From Candidatus Woesearchaeota archaeon (GTDB lineage Archaea > Nanobdellota > Nanobdellia > Woesearchaeales > JAFGLG01), in NCBI GenBank assembly GCA_016928155.1, contig JAFGLG010000009.1:1-64000 (forward strand): a stretch of DNA of 64,000 bases, read 5' to 3'. Each line of letters starts with the position of its first letter. Positions within the stretch are counted from its first letter, which is position 1. Below the pieces are notes generated by a model. That model saw nothing but the letters and a program-made list of their open reading frames with translations, made no database searches and was not told the DNA's origin. Positions 58,844 to 64,000 of this stretch are shown here, piece by piece. The translations under genes were made by a program, and so were the position numbers.

Positions 58844-61159
58844 ATGAAAGGATTCATAGTCTATCCGACATACAAGGTCGAGGGGGACAAGGCATATGTC
58901 TACCTGTTCGGCAGGCTTGAAGACGGGAGATCATTCCTGACAATAAACAGCTTCAAGCCATATTTCTTCATAAAGAAAAGCGACCTGGAGAAAGCGAAGA
59001 AGATCGCTGACAAGGAAAATCTCAGATGCGAATTCGAAGAAACAGGATTCAAGGATTTCGATGAGAATGAGGTTGCCAAGACAATATGCGACATACCGAA
59101 GAATGTGCCGAGGATAAGAAAAGAATTCTCTGACTACAACATAGCGAGCTATGAAGCAGACATCAGGTTCCCTTACAGGTTCATGATAGACAACGGGATA
59201 AAAGGATGCATCGAGATCAGCGGAAAGCCGAGAAAGCCGAAGGATGAATATGCCGATGCTGTCTTTGAAGAGCCAGAGCTAAGAGGGACAGAATACGAGC
59301 CAGAGCTGAAGACATTGTCATTCGATATCGAGACTGACCCGAAAGGGAATGACATCTACTGCATATCATTGTACTCTGATGATTACAAGAAAAGCCTCAT
59401 AATCAAGAAGGGGGAAGTAGAGGGGGCAGAGAGCTGCGAGAATGAGAAAAGACTCCTGGAAAGATTCTCTGAAGAGATAAGGAAATGCGACCCTGACATA
59501 ATCACAGGATGGAATGTCATAGACTTCGACCTGAAAGTCCTGAAAGAAAAATTCTCGATGCACAAGATACCCTTCTCCCTTGGCAGGATAAACTGGGAAT
59601 GCAAACTGAGGATAGAAAGCGAATTCTACCTCGACAGCAAAGCGGACTTCCCCGGGAGGATGGTGCTTGACGGGATACAGATCCTCAAGACAAGCTTCAT
59701 CAGGCTGAAAGACTACAAGCTCGAGACAGCAGCACAGGAATTCCTCGGAGAAGGCAAGGTCGATATCGACATAACAAACAAAGGGGACGAGATAACAAGG
59801 ATGTACAAGGAGGACCCTGCAAGGCTCATAGAATACAACCTGAAGGACTCAAAGCTTGTCTATGACATACTCGAAAAACAGAGACTCATCGGCCTAACGG
59901 TAAAGAGGAGCATGCTCACCGGCATGCAGCTGGACAGGGTGCGCGGCTCAATCGCTGCACTGGACTCGCTCTATCTCAGGGAAGCACGCAGAAGGGGCTA
60001 TGTGTGCCCATCAATCCTCAATGCAGAGAAAGAAAAGCCAGGAAAAGGTGGATTTGTGATGGAGCCAAAGTTCGGGGTATATGACTACATCATAGTCCTA
60101 GACTTCAAGAGCCTTTACCCAAGCATCATAAGGACATTCAATATCGACCCGCAATCACATAACCCAAAAGGGACAATAAAAGCGCCGAATGGGGCAAGAT
60201 TCCTGAATACAGAAGGCATACTGCCGATGATCATCGAGGGGCTCTGGAAGCAGAGGGACAAGGCAAAGAAAGAGAAGGATGCAAACGCCAGCTATGCCAT
60301 CAAGATCACGATGAACTCATTCTACGGAAGCCTATCCAATCCAAACTGCAGGTTCTTCAACATCAAGATATCAAACGCGATAACCTATTTCGGGCAGCAT
60401 ATCATTAAACTGACAGCCAAGAGGCTTAAAGAGAAGGGCTATGATGTGATATACGGCGATACTGATTCTGTATTCGTCAATGTGAAAGTGGAAAACACAG
60501 GAGATGCAGAGAAGAAAGGCAGGGAGATAGAAAAAGAGATGAACAGGTTCTTCGAGAGATATGTCAAGGAGGACTACGACAACAGGAAGAGCCATCTGGA
60601 GCTTGAGTTCGAGAAGACATACAAGGTTTTCCTGATGCCGAAGCTGCGAGGCTATGAACAGGGGGCCAAGAAAAGATATGCCGGACTGCTCGTCAAGGAC
60701 GGCAAAGAAGAGGTCAACATAGTCGGACTGGAATTTGTCAGGAGAGACTGGACAGGCCTGGCACGCAGGTTCCAGTATGAATTGCTTGACCTGATATTCC
60801 ACAAGAGGGGATTCGATGGGTACATACAAAAGCTCGTCGAGGACCTGAAATCAGGGAAACTTGACAGCCAACTGGTGTACAGCAAAGCCCTGTCAAAGAG
60901 CCCTGATGAATATGTCAAGACAACACCACCACATGTCAAGGCGGCCCGCAAGAAGAAAAAGCTGACAAGCAACATAATACAGTATGTGATGACAACAGAC
61001 GGGCCAGAGCCTATCGAGGACATAAGGCACAAGATAGACTATGACCACTATATCGAAAAACAGCTGAAGCCAATAGCAGACGCGATACTCACATTCTACA
61101 ACAAAAAATTCGAGGATGTCTTCGCGAACCAGAAGCAGAAGACCCTCTCCGGATATTAG
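58844..61159 (+). CDS. polB: family B DNA polymerase
   Basis: A 771-residue replicative-type PolB. The N-terminal domain (MKGFIVYPTYKVEGDKAYVY) precedes the 3'-5' exonuclease with Exo I FDIET (D161, E163), Exo II GWNVIDFDL near 205 and Exo III YNLKDSKLVYD near 333. The polymerase domain has motif A DFKSLYPSI near 420, motif B KITMNSFYGS near 490 and motif C YGDTDSVF near 535; all catalytic residues appear intact. The start is ATG 58844, just after the previous stop; ATG 58820 inside the upstream gene is the alternative. It converges with the Lrp gene, their stops sharing TTAG. Confidence 0.94.
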   Translation: MKGFIVYPTYKVEGDKAYVYLFGRLEDGRSFLTINSFKPYFFIKKSDLEKAKKIADKENLRCEFEETGFKDFDENEVAKTICDIPKNVPRIRKEFSDYNIASYEADIRFPYRFMIDNGIKGCIEISGKPRKPKDEYADAVFEEPELRGTEYEPELKTLSFDIETDPKGNDIYCISLYSDDYKKSLIIKKGEVEGAESCENEKRLLERFSEEIRKCDPDIITGWNVIDFDLKVLKEKFSMHKIPFSLGRINWECKLRIESEFYLDSKADFPGRMVLDGIQILKTSFIRLKDYKLETAAQEFLGEGKVDIDITNKGDEITRMYKEDPARLIEYNLKDSKLVYDILEKQRLIGLTVKRSMLTGMQLDRVRGSIAALDSLYLREARRRGYVCPSILNAEKEKPGKGGFVMEPKFGVYDYIIVLDFKSLYPSIIRTFNIDPQSHNPKGTIKAPNGARFLNTEGILPMIIEGLWKQRDKAKKEKDANASYAIKITMNSFYGSLSNPNCRFFNIKISNAITYFGQHIIKLTAKRLKEKGYDVIYGDTDSVFVNVKVENTGDAEKKGREIEKEMNRFFERYVKEDYDNRKSHLELEFEKTYKVFLMPKLRGYEQGAKKRYAGLLVKDGKEEVNIVGLEFVRRDWTGLARRFQYELLDLIFHKRGFDGYIQKLVEDLKSGKLDSQLVYSKALSKSPDEYVKTTPPHVKAARKKKKLTSNIIQYVMTTDGPEPIEDIRHKIDYDHYIEKQLKPIADAILTFYNKKFEDVFANQKQKTLSGY

Positions 61160-61635
61160 CTGACAAGCTCAGGATAAGACATGAAGCACTCTGTCTTGAG
61201 ATCCTCGATGACATGGAAGACCTGCCTGGACTTGATGGTGAACTTGTCATCGAGCCTTTCGAGGAAGCTCTCAAGCTCCTTTATGTTCCTGAATATGACA
61301 TCGATGAGGAAATCATACCCATTATTTATCTTATAGACTGAATTGATGTTGTCCATGCCGACAACCATATCCCTGAAAGCATCCTTCTGCCTCTTGCCGA
61401 CCTTGATCACGACATTAGCCCTTGTGTTGAAGCCCAGCATCTGATAATCAAGGAGACAGGTGTGCTTCTTTATCAGGCAGTTCTCGTTCGCCTTCAGGCG
61501 GTCATATATCGTTGATATCGGGATCCTCGTCTTCTTAGAAAGGCTTGTCAGGGTCTCCCTGGCATTCTGGCGCAGATGCGCAAGAATCAACAGATCCTTC
61601 TGCAAAATCCTCTTATCCGGAGCGATTATCTCCAT
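61156..61635 (-). CDS. Lrp/AsnC family transcriptional regulator
   Basis: A 159-residue regulator with an N-terminal winged HTH (about 8-60, ILQKDLLILAHLRQNARETL, PISTIYDRLK) and a RAM domain (about 70-150, NTRANVVIKVGKRQKDAF, DFLIDVIFRNIKELESFLE). GAGGTGATGGAT sits before ATG 61635; ATG 61641 is also possible. The divergent-style AT-rich promoter has TATATATAC-type boxes and a palindrome (61703-61726). It may respond to an amino acid or nucleotide-linked cue; targets are unknown. Confidence 0.82.
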   Translation of the reverse strand: MEIIAPDKRILQKDLLILAHLRQNARETLTSLSKKTRIPISTIYDRLKANENCLIKKHTCLLDYQMLGFNTRANVVIKVGKRQKDAFRDMVVGMDNINSVYKINNGYDFLIDVIFRNIKELESFLERLDDKFTIKSRQVFHVIEDLKTECFMSYPELVS

Positions 61636-61702
61636 ATCCATCACCTCTTTTTTCAGATATTTTGTATATATTCTTTGCAACAAAAAAAAATCAGCAACAA
61701 AG

Positions 61703-61726
61703 CCGAATAGTGTATATAATGTTCGG
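61703..61726 (-). promoter_or_regulatory. palindromic operator overlapping a TATA-like element
   Basis: CCGAA (61703-61707) and TTCGG (61722-61726) flank a GTATATA-containing centre, forming an imperfect palindrome 70-90 nt upstream of the Lrp gene start. Further TATATATA boxes follow at about 61728-61760. The arrangement suits binding of the regulator to its own promoter. Confidence 0.45.
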
Positions 61727-61816
61727 AAAATATATATACTTTTTTCTAATATTATATATACAAGTATCAATTTATATACAAAATTAGGTTTGATTACTCA
61801 GAAAGAGTCAACAAAG

Positions 61817-64000
61817 TCACGGTGAAAGCTCATCATCAATGCTCCTTCCGGGCTTTGGAGGGCCATTGTCAAGCACATTGCCAGAGAAATCCTTTGCACC
61901 TACATAGAAATAATAATCCTTATCAAACATCGAAGAAGCCGGATCATCCGAATCCTCCAGGCTGTCCAGAATATAGACGAACTGCTTCCTGTCAAGCAGA
62001 TAATACAGCTTTCCCCTCTGGATATCCATATAATCCTCTCCCGGATTCCTGACAAGATAAAGGGTCTTTCCGCCAGACTGGGTCTGGGATGCAAAGTCTA
62101 TATCATTGAGGATGAAATCAGGCCTGTTCGGATCGACATCAGAAAACCACATGCTGTAGACATCATCAATCCTGGAGGGATAATGATGCACACCATAGAA
62201 CTTCACATCAGATGAAGCAGACTTATTCCACTGCACAACAACAGATGATGATGCCTTAGGAAGATCAAAGACCCAAAAATCAAAAGCAGAAGGAGTTGAG
62301 TTATCCAGTATGTCCAATGCGAATCTTATTGTGACATTGCGTCCGGCAGTAGAATTCTCAAAATCATCAAACACCCTGAATGACTTATCCTGCACAGCAC
62401 ACACCCTTATGGTGCGGTTCTGATACTCGCACTGAGGAAGATTCAGTGATGCGAAACCTGCAGCATCTGTATAATACAGCAAGCCGTCCTTCCTGAAAAG
62501 ATAGAGCTTATCTGACCCGAATGATGAATCACCTGCAGAGATGGTGAATGAACCCCCCTTTAGCAACCCATACCTGGAAAAGACAAAGGAAAGAGTGGCA
62601 TTTGGCGTGCTGAAATAATTCCCGGCATAAAAGAAATTAAGGCTGATGTTCGGGGCGGAGACATATGAATAATCCTTGAGGCCATCAATGAAATATTCTG
62701 TGCCATCATCAGCTGTCCTGTTGACAATGATCACCATAGGCCAGTCCTTGTCGCCTGCAAAATCATCCCGATAATCAAGCTCGAACTCGCAGGTGCAGTT
62801 GTCATTAAAGGAGCTCCTGCACAGAGAATGCTTCTCGACTATGTCGAAATAGGCCTTCCTGATATTCTTAGAGCAGTCAAGCTCCCAAGTCAAGCCTTCT
62901 GGGGAGAAAGAATTCAAAGCCTCAATCTTCTCCTCTGCACAGGCCTTCACATCATCCTCATCCATGCACTCCCTGAACTTCCCCAGACTTGCATAGACCT
63001 TCTCATACACACCAAGATCATAATCGACTTCAGTGCGGAAATTAGGCTTCACCGAATACTGGGCAAATGATGAGAAAGAGGATGATGCAGAAGAAGACTG
63101 CGCAGAGGAATCCAGACCAAGAACCTGCCTCGGATTTATCCATTCGCCGTTCACATGGACACCGAAGTGCAGATGAGGCTGGCCCTTGGGAAGACCGCAT
63201 GCAGAAGGAAGTCTGCAACCATCCCTGCATCCTGCAGTCAGGCCAGTATATCCTATGATGTCGCTGGCCCTCACGCTCTTCCCGACAGCAATGCCCGGCG
63301 CATACCTGCTGAGATGGGCATAAAAGTAAAGCACACCATTACCATCAACCATCTTTATCATGTCACCGGCTGCACCACGACATCCCATATCCACAATCTG
63401 GCCGTCTGCAACAGCAAAAACAGGTGTGCCGACTGCTGCCCTGAAATCGATGCCCTCATGCCTGCCTGTATAAGGCCTGCCCTGGCTGTCATACCTCTGC
63501 CTCGGCCTGCCGAACTCGCTCGTGACAATAAGCTCCTGAAGAGGAGGATGCTCCAGTGAACCAGCGCCGGCGGAATCCCAGAGACCTACACCTATGAGCC
63601 TTGAAGAGAATCCCAGAACACCCAATGAACCTAACTGCTTCAGCAGGACATCATAACTATCAACAGGCAGAACACCGCCAGGGAATGAGAGCATGTAATA
63701 ATCCATGTTCCTGTTAAAAATTCTTGAATATGAACGGGCAAGATGATCCTGAGGCCTGCACCCCTCATCCCATATGGAATACTGATAGCTTGAACCGCAA
63801 TCCTGTGAATAGATGCCACCATACTGCCCTAAGTCATAAACAGACTTCTCGGCAGACAGGGAGGCTGAGCTGTCCACATAGAACAGGATATCCTCGCCCT
63901 CAGCATACATTGAGAGCAGGCCCATCTGCTTCTCACCAAGGAAGCGATCACGGGTCAAGGCCTTGTATTTCAGATTCAGGCTGATACCTGTGTAGACGAC
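61817..64000 (-). CDS. surface protein with M23 peptidase domain (5' end beyond window)
   Basis: At least 727 residues; the frame is open to the right edge, so the N-terminus is missing. Residues near 155-290 (from the edge) form an M23 (LytM) metallopeptidase-like domain: GRHEGIDFRAAVGTPVFAVA (His and Asp ligands) and PHLHFGVHVNG (HxH). Beta-rich and Cys-containing domains follow (about 340-720), with no C-terminal membrane helix. M23 enzymes cleave peptide cross-links in cell walls, which DPANN archaea lack, so the target may be a host, a neighbour or a protein. An N-terminal pilin-like signal, as in other large proteins here, is likely but not visible. Confidence 0.75.
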   Translation of the reverse strand, partial: VVYTGISLNLKYKALTRDRFLGEKQMGLLSMYAEGEDILFYVDSSASLSAEKSVYDLGQYGGIYSQDCGSSYQYSIWDEGCRPQDHLARSYSRIFNRNMDYYMLSFPGGVLPVDSYDVLLKQLGSLGVLGFSSRLIGVGLWDSAGAGSLEHPPLQELIVTSEFGRPRQRYDSQGRPYTGRHEGIDFRAAVGTPVFAVADGQIVDMGCRGAAGDMIKMVDGNGVLYFYAHLSRYAPGIAVGKSVRASDIIGYTGLTAGCRDGCRLPSACGLPKGQPHLHFGVHVNGEWINPRQVLGLDSSAQSSSASSSFSSFAQYSVKPNFRTEVDYDLGVYEKVYASLGKFRECMDEDDVKACAEEKIEALNSFSPEGLTWELDCSKNIRKAYFDIVEKHSLCRSSFNDNCTCEFELDYRDDFAGDKDWPMVIIVNRTADDGTEYFIDGLKDYSYVSAPNISLNFFYAGNYFSTPNATLSFVFSRYGLLKGGSFTISAGDSSFGSDKLYLFRKDGLLYYTDAAGFASLNLPQCEYQNRTIRVCAVQDKSFRVFDDFENSTAGRNVTIRFALDILDNSTPSAFDFWVFDLPKASSSVVVQWNKSASSDVKFYGVHHYPSRIDDVYSMWFSDVDPNRPDFILNDIDFASQTQSGGKTLYLVRNPGEDYMDIQRGKLYYLLDRKQFVYILDSLEDSDDPASSMFDKDYYFYVGAKDFSGNVLDNGPPKPGRSIDDELSP

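Overview
The window looks like a chromosome segment of a DPANN archaeon, most like Woesearchaeota/Pacearchaeota. Archaeal signs are AT-rich TATA boxes about 25 nt before many starts (leaderless mRNAs), GGTG/GAGGTGA ribosome binding sites inside operons, archaeal-type GlyRS, family B DNA polymerase, Lrp/AsnC regulators, a tRNA-Phe with an intron at 37/38, and type IV pilin-like N-termini with archaeal ATPase and platform proteins. AspRS and AsnA are bacterial in type. The lineage is an inference from gene content; no rRNA is present.

Layout. 1-7 kb: a SLOG-like protein with a hidden 39-aa leader gene, asnS, asnA with a divergent Lrp/AsnC gene, corA, and bacterial-type aspS. 7-11 kb: an overlapping operon of a pilin-like protein, a secreted HEYGH metallopeptidase and a membrane protein, then an alpha/beta hydrolase. 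11.7-15 kb: a metallo-beta-lactamase-fold hydrolase, M20 peptidase, HD phosphohydrolase and translin-like protein, with two palindromic repeat elements nearby. 15-46 kb: a large surface or secretion locus with three tandem membrane paralogs, two coiled-coil proteins, one secretion ATPase, two TadC-like platform proteins, about ten proteins with pilin-like N-termini (some fused to vWA or M64 peptidase domains), lipoproteins and Cys-rich secreted proteins. These probably form a cell-surface pilus or display apparatus.

47.07-55.78 kb is an integrated element of about 8.7 kb. A 39-bp direct repeat matching the 3' exon of tRNA-Phe flanks it. The integrase is split exactly as in SSV-type viruses and plasmids: a 60-codon N-terminal part (a ribbon-helix-helix domain) ends in attR, and the catalytic part begins in attL inside the tRNA gene. 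Rejoining the two ends gives a 354-residue in-frame integrase. Cargo is a membrane-anchored nuclease-like protein, a TSP3/MopE surface protein, small membrane proteins (one His-rich), a lipoprotein, a HEPN protein, a DUF5131 protein, unknown proteins and two candidate small RNAs. I recognise no replication or capsid gene.

55.8-64 kb: an SSB-like OB protein with glyS, a periplasmic-binding-like protein coupled to polB, a second Lrp/AsnC regulator with a palindromic promoter, and an M23 peptidase surface protein running off the right edge.
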